A stretch of 64,000 bases of DNA from UBA826 sp045564655 (lineage in GTDB: Bacteria > Chloroflexota > Dehalococcoidia > Lucifugimonadales > UBA826): assembly GCA_045564655.1 (NCBI GenBank), contig JBJLGX010000008.1:49607-113606 (forward strand), written 5' to 3'. Position numbers and translations under genes: made by a program. Below the pieces are notes generated by a model. That model did no database searches and was not told the origin of the DNA. It saw nothing but the letters and a program-made list of their open reading frames with translations. Below are positions 19,083-26,776 of the stretch, one piece after another. Position 1 is the stretch's first letter. Each line of letters starts with the position of its first letter.

Positions 19083-20942
19083 ATGACTACATTCCCTATA
19101 CCAATATCTATTCCGAGTATCGCAAGGCCAGTTAACCCAACTGGTATTTGGGGTTGGCTTACTACAATTGATCACAAAAGAATAGGTATTTTATATGGAA
19201 TTACAGCTTTTATTCTATTCCTGAGTGGCGGAATCGAAGCTACCCTCATGAGACTTCAATTGGCTGGCCCAGAACTAGATATTGTAAGTGCAGAAGTATA
19301 CAACCAACTATTTACCATGCATGGAACAACTATGATATTTTTGGCTATTATGCCTATGGGTGCAGCTTTTTTTAATTTCATAATACCTTTACAAATAGGG
19401 GCTCGGGATGTTGCATTCCCAAGATTAAACGCGTTTAGCTATTGGACATTTTTAGCTGGTGCATTGATGTTAAAGTTAAGTTGGATTGGAGGAGCAACAA
19501 ATGCAGGATGGTTTGGGTATGCTCCACTAACATCAATTAGTCAAAACCCAGGAACAGGCATAGATTTTTGGATTATAAGTCTCCAAATTTTAGGAATAGC
19601 ATCACTAGCAGCTGCATTTAATTTTATCGTTACCATAATAAACATGCGTGCACCTGGAATGCACATGATGAGGTTGCCTGTATTTATTTGGATGAGCTTT
19701 ATAACTGCAATACTATTAGTATTAGCATTTCCTGTTATTACTGTTGCTCTAATAGAGTTAACTTTTGACAGATATTTTGCGTTTAATTTCTTCAATGTAT
19801 CAAACGGTGGCAGCGTAGTTCTTTGGCAGCATTTATTTTGGGTTTTTGGTCACCCTGAAGTATACATTCTTATTTTACCGGCAATGGGCATAGTTTCTGA
19901 AGTACTTCCCGTTTTTTCTAGAAAACCTTTATTCGGATACTCAACTATCGTACTTGCAGGAGCTATCATAGCATTCATGGGTTGGATGGTTTGGAGCCAT
20001 CACATGTTTACAGTTGGAATGGGTCCTGCGGTAAATGCAATATTTACAATAACAACAATGCTAATAGCAGTCCCAACAGGAATAAAAGTGTTTAACTGGT
20101 TAGCTACCATATGGGGAGGTTCCATTAAACTTAATACTCCTATGCTATTTTCATTAGGATTCATAGCAATGTTCCTCATCGGAGGTATCAGTGGTGTAAT
20201 GCATGCTGTATCAGCTTCTGATGCCCAACAGCAAGACACATATTTCATTCCAGCCCACATACATTATGTATTATTTGGTGGAGCTATTATGGCTTTAATG
20301 TCAGGAATATATTATTGGTATCCCAAAATAACAGGGAAAATGTTTGATGAAAAATTAGGCAAGTTCCATTTTTGGACATTAATGATTGGACAAAACTTAA
20401 CTTTCTTTCCTATGCATTTTGTAGGTTTAGAAGGAATGCCTAGACGAATATATACCTATGCTGAAGGAATGGGATGGGAATTTTGGAACGGTGTTTCAAC
20501 ATTCGGAGTATTTATCATAATATTAAGCTTCTCCGTTTTTATAATAAATTTTGTAAAAAGTTGGAGGTCTGGGGAACCAGCTCCAGCAGATCCATGGGAT
20601 GGAAGAACATTAGAATGGTCAATCCCTTCGCCGGCTCCTGAATATAACTTCAAGGAAATTCCCCAAGTCAAAGCTTTGGACGATTGGTGGGTTACAAAAC
20701 AAGAAAATCCCGACATAGAAATTCCAGAGACGTTAGCACATCATGACATACATTTACCGCAACCTTCATATTGGCCTCTAATTACATCAATAGGTATATT
20801 TATAGCCGCTTACGGAGTTGTGTTTAACAATGTTATTTTCCCTTATTCGATAGCTGTCATAGGAACGATAATAACTTTCATAGGAGTGTATGCTTGGTCA
20901 TTCGAACCAGTAAATGATCCTGATGAGCACGCAGTACACTAA
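19083..20942 (+). CDS. coxA: Cytochrome c oxidase subunit I
   Basis: Heme a / heme a3-CuB subunit (619 aa) that reduces O2 and pumps protons. It shows FTMHGTTMIF (heme a ligand), WVFGHPEVYILILP (CuB His and the cross-linked Tyr, marking an A-type enzyme), WSHHMFTVG (CuB) and HIHYVLFGG (heme ligands). An extended C-terminus contains another pair of hydrophobic helices, suggesting part of a subunit III-like extension. Confidence 0.97.
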   Translation: MTTFPIPISIPSIARPVNPTGIWGWLTTIDHKRIGILYGITAFILFLSGGIEATLMRLQLAGPELDIVSAEVYNQLFTMHGTTMIFLAIMPMGAAFFNFIIPLQIGARDVAFPRLNAFSYWTFLAGALMLKLSWIGGATNAGWFGYAPLTSISQNPGTGIDFWIISLQILGIASLAAAFNFIVTIINMRAPGMHMMRLPVFIWMSFITAILLVLAFPVITVALIELTFDRYFAFNFFNVSNGGSVVLWQHLFWVFGHPEVYILILPAMGIVSEVLPVFSRKPLFGYSTIVLAGAIIAFMGWMVWSHHMFTVGMGPAVNAIFTITTMLIAVPTGIKVFNWLATIWGGSIKLNTPMLFSLGFIAMFLIGGISGVMHAVSASDAQQQDTYFIPAHIHYVLFGGAIMALMSGIYYWYPKITGKMFDEKLGKFHFWTLMIGQNLTFFPMHFVGLEGMPRRIYTYAEGMGWEFWNGVSTFGVFIIILSFSVFIINFVKSWRSGEPAPADPWDGRTLEWSIPSPAPEYNFKEIPQVKALDDWWVTKQENPDIEIPETLAHHDIHLPQPSYWPLITSIGIFIAAYGVVFNNVIFPYSIAVIGTIITFIGVYAWSFEPVNDPDEHAVH

Positions 20943-20956
20943 GGAAGGTAAATAAA

Positions 20957-21694
20957 TTGGCACAAGCAGAAATACAAGAAAACAACCATTTAGACCATGG
21001 AGAGCATGAAGAAACATCAACAGGTCTAAATCACAGAAAAATGCTCATGTGGGCATTCTTAGGTTCAGACTGTATGTTCTTCGGTGCATTAATTGCAACA
21101 TATTTAGTTTACAAAGGGAAAAGTCTTTCTGGCCCCAGACCAATTGATGTATTTGATATCCCTGTCACATCAGTAAGTACATTTGTTTTATTGATGAGCA
21201 GCATGAGCATGGTATTAGCATATGCTGCATTAACAAGAGACAACATGAAGGCTTTTAGGATTTGGATGGTTTCAACCGCTATTATGGGAGCTACTTTTGT
21301 AGGATTTCAAGTGTATGAATTTAGCAGTTTTTCTAAGCACCATGTACATATTGAATGTAATGAGTCACATGAAATGACTCTATTTGAGCAAGAAGTTTTT
21401 GAAGCTGAATGTAAACCTGGTGTAGAAAAATATGATGGCGAATATGGACTTAAACCTCAAACAAATTTGTTTGGAACAACTTTCTATACATTAACTGGAT
21501 TTCATGGAGCACACGTAACACTTGGGGTAGTTTGGTTGATATCATTATTATTGCTCTCATTTAAAAAAGGCGTAATAACAAAGGAAAAAAATCTAGATGT
21601 TGATTTAGCCGCACTATATTGGCACTTTGTTGATGTAGTTTGGATAGTTATTTTTACAGTTGTATATTTATTTGGAGTATTCCCTTTTTCATAA
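20957..21694 (+). CDS. coxC: Cytochrome c oxidase subunit III
   Basis: Membrane subunit (245 aa) with LMWAFLGSDCMFFGALIATY and FHGAHVTLG and C-terminal WHFVDVVWIVIF, all diagnostic of subunit III. It starts at TTG with AAGGAAGG upstream. Between the third and fourth helices there is an extra loop of about 50 hydrophilic residues with two Cys (IECNE, AECKPG). It lies 14 nt after coxA. Confidence 0.94.
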   Translation: MAQAEIQENNHLDHGEHEETSTGLNHRKMLMWAFLGSDCMFFGALIATYLVYKGKSLSGPRPIDVFDIPVTSVSTFVLLMSSMSMVLAYAALTRDNMKAFRIWMVSTAIMGATFVGFQVYEFSSFSKHHVHIECNESHEMTLFEQEVFEAECKPGVEKYDGEYGLKPQTNLFGTTFYTLTGFHGAHVTLGVVWLISLLLLSFKKGVITKEKNLDVDLAALYWHFVDVVWIVIFTVVYLFGVFPFS

Positions 21695-21710
21695 AAAAAT
21701 TGGAGCTAAC

Positions 21711-22016
21711 ATGACTGACGATCAAGTAAATTCAGAGGTTCACTCAGGACATCCTACATCATTACAATACTTTAAAGTTGCAATGATTTTAGTAGTTATA
21801 ACTGCTATTGAAGTAGGTATTTTTTACTTGGAATTTCTAGGTTATTGGATAATCCCAATTTTATTCGTTCTTTCAGCAGGAAAATTTGCATTAGTCGCAA
21901 TGTACTATATGCACCTTAAATTTGACAACAAACTATTTACATTAATGTTTATTTCGGGGTTTATTGTTGCATCAGGTGTGATTTTAGCATTAATGGGACT
22001 ATTCGGAGCTTTTTAA
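21711..22016 (+). CDS. coxD: Cytochrome c oxidase subunit IV-type protein
   Basis: Small membrane subunit (101 aa) with three hydrophobic helices and the signature KFALVAMYYMHLKFD of prokaryotic subunit IV (COX4_pro / CtaF). The ATG at 21711 has TTGGAG at the right distance. The upstream open frame overlapping coxC is not homologous and was dropped. Confidence 0.9.
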   Translation: MTDDQVNSEVHSGHPTSLQYFKVAMILVVITAIEVGIFYLEFLGYWIIPILFVLSAGKFALVAMYYMHLKFDNKLFTLMFISGFIVASGVILALMGLFGAF

Positions 22017-22065
22017 AAAACCCGTAGTCTTTTTATTTATAATATAAGTATGGGCTAAGCATTTT

Positions 22066-22884
22066 ATGTCTGATATAACATCATCAATATTGACTCACTG
22101 GCATGGACATCCAGATGCTATATTAGGCTTATTGCTAATTCAGTCTCTATATTTAATAGGAATTGGGCCACTAAGAATAAAACTAAATCTTTCACAAACC
22201 TCTGACCCTAAACAAACGATTATGTTTACATTAGGAATACTCATAATCTTAATTTCATTAACTTCTCCTTTACACATATTAAGCGATCAATATTTGTTTA
22301 GTGCACATATGTTTCAGCACATATTAATCACTTTAATCGCTCCCCCCCTATTAATTCTAGGAATACCTCAGTGGTTAATTGATTATTTACTCAAAAATAT
22401 ACTCATATACAAAATTATTAAATTTTTAATTCAGCCAATAATAGCGATCATCGTATTTAATTTGATATTTTCGTTATGGCATATCCCTGAATTATATAAA
22501 CTATCTGTGTCAAGTCATTACATACATATTGGGGAACATTTAATGTTTATGATTTCAGCATTCATTATGTGGTGGCCAATTTCTAGTACATCAAAATTAT
22601 TGCCCAAAATTTCTTATCCACTTCAAATGATATATTTATTTGTAATGTCTCTTGCTCAAATAATCGTATTTGGCATAATAACCTTTGCCCCTGAACCAAT
22701 ATATACGCACTATGTTAATGCTCCTAGAATATGGAATATGTCTGCATTATTGGACCAACAAATGGGAGGGATTATCATGAAGGTTGGTAGTGGATTCTTA
22801 TTTCTGGGTATTCTAATATTCACATTTTTTAAATGGTTTGATAGCGAGTCAAAAGATCAAAAAAAAGGTATACTAGAAGAGTAA
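22066..22884 (+). CDS. ctaG: CtaG-type cytochrome c oxidase assembly membrane protein
   Basis: Polytopic membrane protein (272 aa, about seven helices) of the caa3_CtaG family, needed to assemble the CuB site in Bacillus-type oxidases. It shows HWHGHPDAI at the N-terminus, SAHMFQHILITLIAPPLL and WHIPELYKLS. It is unrelated to Cox11 despite the shared symbol. Its position after the oxidase genes supports the role. Confidence 0.88.
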   Translation: MSDITSSILTHWHGHPDAILGLLLIQSLYLIGIGPLRIKLNLSQTSDPKQTIMFTLGILIILISLTSPLHILSDQYLFSAHMFQHILITLIAPPLLILGIPQWLIDYLLKNILIYKIIKFLIQPIIAIIVFNLIFSLWHIPELYKLSVSSHYIHIGEHLMFMISAFIMWWPISSTSKLLPKISYPLQMIYLFVMSLAQIIVFGIITFAPEPIYTHYVNAPRIWNMSALLDQQMGGIIMKVGSGFLFLGILIFTFFKWFDSESKDQKKGILEE

Positions 22885-22913
22885 TATTCCAAACGATAAG
22901 GATAGGAGTTATC

Positions 22914-23120
22914 ATGAACAATAAATTATTACTTTCAGCTATCGTACCATTAGCCTCATTACTAATGATAGCTGCATTTGCTGTACCGTTTGGATACTTA
23001 CTTTACCAGGTCCACCACAATACATCTCTGGGATCCATAGGCGTTATAATAATAGGAATGATTCTATTAATAGCAACTCCTACTGCAGCATTCTTTTTAG
23101 AGAGGGCTACTGAAAAGTAG
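22914..23120 (+). CDS. Small two-helix membrane protein
   Basis: A 68-residue protein of unrecognised family with two hydrophobic segments (about 6-30 and 40-60) and a short charged C-terminus (ERATEK). It has a strong ribosome-binding site (GATAGGAG before ATG) and lies 29 nt after ctaG and 20 nt before the SCO gene, so it is almost certainly expressed with the oxidase assembly genes. An accessory oxidase subunit or assembly factor is a reasonable guess only. Confidence 0.75.
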   Translation: MNNKLLLSAIVPLASLLMIAAFAVPFGYLLYQVHHNTSLGSIGVIIIGMILLIATPTAAFFLERATEK

Positions 23121-23140
23121 TCAAATTCAATTAAAGATCA

Positions 23141-23764
23141 GTGTCTCTAAGAATATATCAATTAATACTAGTACTGCTATTACTTGTACAAGTATCTTGT
23201 AACATGAATTCGGTACCTGAATATTCAGGTACATTACTAGATAGCCATGATAGCCACAAATTCTCTCTTGTCGATCACTCAAATAGAGTAATAAGTACGA
23301 GTAATCATGGATCAAATGTAGCTGTATTAACTTTTATGTTTACCGCGTGTACCGATGTTTGTCCAATAATTACCCATAACATAAAAAAATCTTTATCTAA
23401 AATTCCTGAGAATGATACAATTCCAATTATAATAGTCAGTGTCGATCCCGAAAATGATTCAACAGAAAACATGACTCAATTCATAGACAAATGGAACCTA
23501 TCTTCAAATTGGTCTTTTATTTCTGGAGAGAAATCCGATTTATCTCCCATATGGAACTCATATTTTATAAATCCACAAAAGTATAAGGATTCTAATCAAG
23601 GTAGTATAAAGGAGTTAAACGACGCCCTAATAGAGAGACAAACAGTAATTCATTCCTCGCCCGTTTATATATTAGACAAAGATGGAAATGCAATATTAGT
23701 TCACACAAATCCTATAAATACAGAAGATTTATACTCAGATATTATTGAAGTGATGAATAACTGA
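23141..23764 (+). CDS. SCO1/SenC copper chaperone for cytochrome oxidase
   Basis: Thioredoxin-fold lipoprotein (207 aa) that delivers copper to the CuA site of CoxB. A lipobox LLVQVSC is at the N-terminus. The copper-binding motif is TACTDVCP (CxxxC) and the third ligand is the His in VIHSSPVYILD. It starts at GTG. It closes the respiratory block, and its stop codon abuts the convergent rplT stop. Confidence 0.93.
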   Translation: MSLRIYQLILVLLLLVQVSCNMNSVPEYSGTLLDSHDSHKFSLVDHSNRVISTSNHGSNVAVLTFMFTACTDVCPIITHNIKKSLSKIPENDTIPIIIVSVDPENDSTENMTQFIDKWNLSSNWSFISGEKSDLSPIWNSYFINPQKYKDSNQGSIKELNDALIERQTVIHSSPVYILDKDGNAILVHTNPINTEDLYSDIIEVMNN

Positions 23765-24130
23765 TTAAGCTGCTTTAGTTAGGGCAGATTTAGCAATATC
23801 AACTATCTCAGAAAATGCTTTAGGGTCATCAACTGCTAACTCAGCTAACATTTTTCTATTTATAGAAACTTCTGCCAAGGAAAGGCCATTAATCAGTTTA
23901 CTATAAGATAATCCATTAACTCGTGCTGCTGCATTAATCCTTACATTCCATATTCTGCGCATATCGCCTTTTTTCTCACGTCTATGATCAAAGGCATATT
24001 GATAAGCATGCAACATGGACTCATGTGATCTTCTATATAATCTATGACGAACGCCCTGATGGCCTTTTGTCATAGATAACATCTTCTTATGTCTTCTGCG
24101 CCTTACAACGCCGACCTTACTTCTAGTCAC
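23765..24130 (-). CDS. rplT: 50S ribosomal protein L20
   Basis: Primary 23S rRNA-binding protein (121 aa); basic N-terminal helix (VRRRRHKKMLSMTKGHQG) and RIWNVRINAAAR are diagnostic. In many bacteria L20 represses its own operon by binding the mRNA. It is the last gene of thrS-infC-rpmI-rplT. Confidence 0.98.
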   Translation of the reverse strand: MTRSKVGVVRRRRHKKMLSMTKGHQGVRHRLYRRSHESMLHAYQYAFDHRREKKGDMRRIWNVRINAAARVNGLSYSKLINGLSLAEVSINRKMLAELAVDDPKAFSEIVDIAKSALTKAA

Positions 24131-24158
24131 TTATATTCTCTCCTGATCAATCAAATTT

Positions 24159-24359
24159 TCACTTTTTATATGGAAGCAATTTCTTCAATCTAGGTACATC
24201 TGATTCACTTACAGGAAACTTACTAGCAAAAGTTCGTTTCACTTTTGTAGGTTTCTTACGTCTTAAATGACTTTTCAAACCTTTCATTCTCAAAAGTTTA
24301 CCTGTCCCAGTTACCTTAAATCTACTCTTAGCTCCCTTATGGGTCTTAAGTTTTGGCAC
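24159..24359 (-). CDS. rpmI: 50S ribosomal protein L35
   Basis: Small basic ribosomal protein (66 aa) with MPKLKTHKGAKSRFKVTG and SHLRRKKPTKVKR. Its start overlaps the end of infC by 14 nt in another frame, so it is probably translated by coupling to infC. Confidence 0.98.
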   Translation of the reverse strand: MPKLKTHKGAKSRFKVTGTGKLLRMKGLKSHLRRKKPTKVKRTFASKFPVSESDVPRLKKLLPYKK

Positions 24360-24915
24360 TTTCTGTTTCCTTGTTAATCCTAGTTTGTTTTTTCAATGTT
24401 CGGCTTGGCGAAAGAATCATCGCCAAAAATCTTCCTTCAAAGGTTGGTGCTTGATCTAGCATCGCATCTTCTTGTAAATCTTCAGCAACATTTTTCAGTA
24501 AAGCCATCCCTATTTGAGGATGTTGTAATTCTCTACCTCTAAACATAACCGAAACTTTAACTTTTGCCCCTTCAGTTAAGAGTCTCTTTATTAATCTAGT
24601 TTTTGATAATCTATCATGCTCCCCTATACGAGGTTTCATTCTTACTTCACGTAATTGATTATTGGTATTAACTTTATTAGCTTTCCTAGCATCTCGTTCT
24701 TTTCTAGTCGCTTCGTATCGAAACTTACCATAATTCAACAATCGGCATACCGGAGGAGTTGCACCTGGCGCAACCTCAACTAAATCTAATCCTTTTCCGG
24801 AAGCTAATTCTAAAGCTTCAGGCGTTGACATTTCACCAAGCTGAGTACCTTCTTCATCAACTACTAATACGGCACCCGCCGTGATGTTTTCATTAACTTT
24901 ATAATTCTTAGGTAT
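24346..24915 (-). CDS. infC: Translation initiation factor IF-3, apparent ATA start
   Basis: IF-3 (189 aa) checks start codon and initiator tRNA pairing on the 30S subunit. The conserved N-terminus YKVNENITAGAVLVVDEEG is encoded upstream of the first in-frame ATG (24831), so that ATG cannot be the real start. Between a stop codon in frame (TAA, 24927-24929) and this segment there is no ATG, GTG, TTG, CTG or ATT. The only near-cognate codon is ATA at 24915-24913, with GGAG 7 nt upstream. E. coli infC starts at AUU, which IF-3 itself discriminates against; the ATA here would give the same autoregulation (inference). Confidence 0.93.
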   Translation of the reverse strand: MPKNYKVNENITAGAVLVVDEEGTQLGEMSTPEALELASGKGLDLVEVAPGATPPVCRLLNYGKFRYEATRKERDARKANKVNTNNQLREVRMKPRIGEHDRLSKTRLIKRLLTEGAKVKVSVMFRGRELQHPQIGMALLKNVAEDLQEDAMLDQAPTFEGRFLAMILSPSRTLKKQTRINKETESAKT

Positions 24916-24944
24916 ACTAAAACTCCATTAATTTACATAAATAC

Positions 24945-24968
24945 AAAAAGCCCAGCTCACACTGGACC
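24945..24968 (-). terminator. Hairpin with T-run between thrS and infC
   Basis: Minus strand GTCCAG-TGTGAG-CTGGGC forms a 6-bp stem (one G.T) followed by CTTTTT-like T-run. It could end thrS transcripts. Because it begins only a few bases after the predicted infC promoter it may also sit at the 5' end of the infC mRNA as a stabilising hairpin. Confidence 0.55.
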
Positions 24969-24974
24969 ATATTG

Positions 24975-25003
24975 AATATAGCATAGTCTCAAACTAGCAT
25001 CAA
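24975..25003 (-). promoter_or_regulatory. Promoter for infC-rpmI-rplT
   Basis: Minus strand TTGATG (25003-24998), 17-bp spacer, TATATT (24980-24975), just after the thrS stop codon. This would give infC-rpmI-rplT its own promoter, separate from thrS. Confidence 0.55.
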
Positions 25004-25017
25004 GAACTATAGCTAAA

Positions 25018-26751
25018 TTAAATCTTATTATCTATTGAATTTTCAATATGATCCATAACATCATCTAATCCCAAAGCACCTAGGTCATTTTCAGATCTAA
25101 GCCTCACCCCTATCGTATTAGAGTCTATTTCTCTATCTCCAATTATGAACATATATGGAATTTTTTGGATTTGAGCATTACGAATTTTTGCATTCATCCT
25201 ATCTCGGCTATCATCAATTTCAACTCTAATATTATTTTCCTTTAGATGGTCTCGTATTTTATTAGAATATTCGTGATGTCTATCTGCAATTGGAATTATA
25301 ATGACTTGAGTTGGAGCCAACCAAACCGGAAAAGCTCCTCCATAGTGTTCAATCAACATACCCATAAATCTTTCTAGAGATCCAAATATAGCTCTATGAA
25401 CCATATAAGGCTTATGTGATTGCCCATCTTCTCCGATATATGTAATCCCAAATCTCTCTGGAAGATTGAAATCAAACTGAACTGTTGTACATTGCCAAGA
25501 CCTACCAATAGCATCTTCTATATTAATATCAATCTTAGGCCCATAGAATGCGCCTCCTCCGTGATCAGTATCATAAGATAATTTCATGTCATCAAGAGTA
25601 TCTTTTAACGAGTTTTCAGCAACCTTCCATTGATCTTCAGAACCAACAGATTTATCGGGTTTTGTAGAAAGATTTATTGAAAATTTTGTAAAACCAAATG
25701 CACTCAACATATCAAAAGTTAAATCTAAAACACCTTTAACTTCATCCTTTATTTGATCTGGTGTACAAAAAATATGCGCATCATCTTGAGTAAACCCCCT
25801 AACCCTCAATGTACCATGTAAGGCTCCCCCTCTTTCATGTCTATAAACAGTACCAAGTTCCCCTACCCTCATAGGTAAATCTCTATAACTTCTCAAAGAG
25901 GATCTATAGTACATTATGTGAAAAGGGCAGTTCATAGGTTTTAAATAATAGTCTTGGTCATCATTAACAGAAGGAGCAAACATATCGTCACTATAAAAAT
26001 CCAAATGCCCGCTTGTCTCCCACAAAACCGATCTACCTATATTTGGAGTATAAACAAGATCGTACCCTCTTTTATAATGCTCTGTACGCCAAAAATCTTC
26101 AAAAAGATTCCTGACTCTAGCTCCCTTTGGATGCCATACTATTAAACCAGGTCCAATTTCTTCATGAATAGAATATAAATCTAGTGTCTTTCCTAATGCT
26201 CTATGATCCCTTTTACGGGCTTCTTCTATACGTTCTACGTGCTCTTGAAGAGCTTCTTTTGACTCCCATGCTGTACCATAAATCCTTTGCAACATTGGCC
26301 TAGATTCATCACCTCTCCAATAAGCTCCTGCAACATTTAACAGTTTAAAAGCTGGAATTTTACCTGTTGATTCAACATGAGGCCCTGCGCATAGATCCTC
26401 AAAATCTCCATGCTTATATGTTGTTATAGACTCTCCTTCAGGTATTTCTTTGATTAACTCTGTTTTTAGGGGTTCGTCTTTATTAATTTCTAACATATCT
26501 TCTCTAGAATATTCAGAATATTCGAACGGAAGATTTCGAGCTATAACTTTTTTCATCTGCTTTTCAATTTTCTTCAAATCATCATCTGAGAACGGGTTAT
26601 CTATTAAAAAATCATAATAAAAGCCATCTTCAGTAGGTGGGCCAATAGCCAATTTAACGTTTGGATACATAGTTCTAACTACATCTGCCATTACGTGAGC
26701 AGCTGAATGCCTAATTTTATATCTTAAATCAGATAATTTTTCTGTATTCAT
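25018..26751 (-). CDS. thrS: Threonyl-tRNA synthetase lacking the TGS domain
   Basis: Charges tRNA-Thr (577 aa). The chain begins directly with the editing domain: HSAAHVMADVV carries the HxxxH site and DLCAGPHV follows. The class II core shows MNCPFHIMYY (zinc Cys), RVRGFTQDDAHIF and GGAFYGPKIDI; the anticodon-binding domain is C-terminal (APTQVIIIPI). Typical bacterial ThrRS is about 640 residues with an N-terminal TGS domain of about 60 residues; that domain is absent here. It is upstream of infC as in many bacteria. Confidence 0.97.
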   Translation of the reverse strand: MNTEKLSDLRYKIRHSAAHVMADVVRTMYPNVKLAIGPPTEDGFYYDFLIDNPFSDDDLKKIEKQMKKVIARNLPFEYSEYSREDMLEINKDEPLKTELIKEIPEGESITTYKHGDFEDLCAGPHVESTGKIPAFKLLNVAGAYWRGDESRPMLQRIYGTAWESKEALQEHVERIEEARKRDHRALGKTLDLYSIHEEIGPGLIVWHPKGARVRNLFEDFWRTEHYKRGYDLVYTPNIGRSVLWETSGHLDFYSDDMFAPSVNDDQDYYLKPMNCPFHIMYYRSSLRSYRDLPMRVGELGTVYRHERGGALHGTLRVRGFTQDDAHIFCTPDQIKDEVKGVLDLTFDMLSAFGFTKFSINLSTKPDKSVGSEDQWKVAENSLKDTLDDMKLSYDTDHGGGAFYGPKIDINIEDAIGRSWQCTTVQFDFNLPERFGITYIGEDGQSHKPYMVHRAIFGSLERFMGMLIEHYGGAFPVWLAPTQVIIIPIADRHHEYSNKIRDHLKENNIRVEIDDSRDRMNAKIRNAQIQKIPYMFIIGDREIDSNTIGVRLRSENDLGALGLDDVMDHIENSIDNKI

Positions 26752-26776
26752 TACTTATAAAAGCCTTAATCAAATT

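Noticed and set aside
24346..24831. infC starting at the first ATG (24831)
   Set aside because: It would remove the strongly conserved N-terminal VNENI segment of IF-3, which is encoded in frame just upstream.
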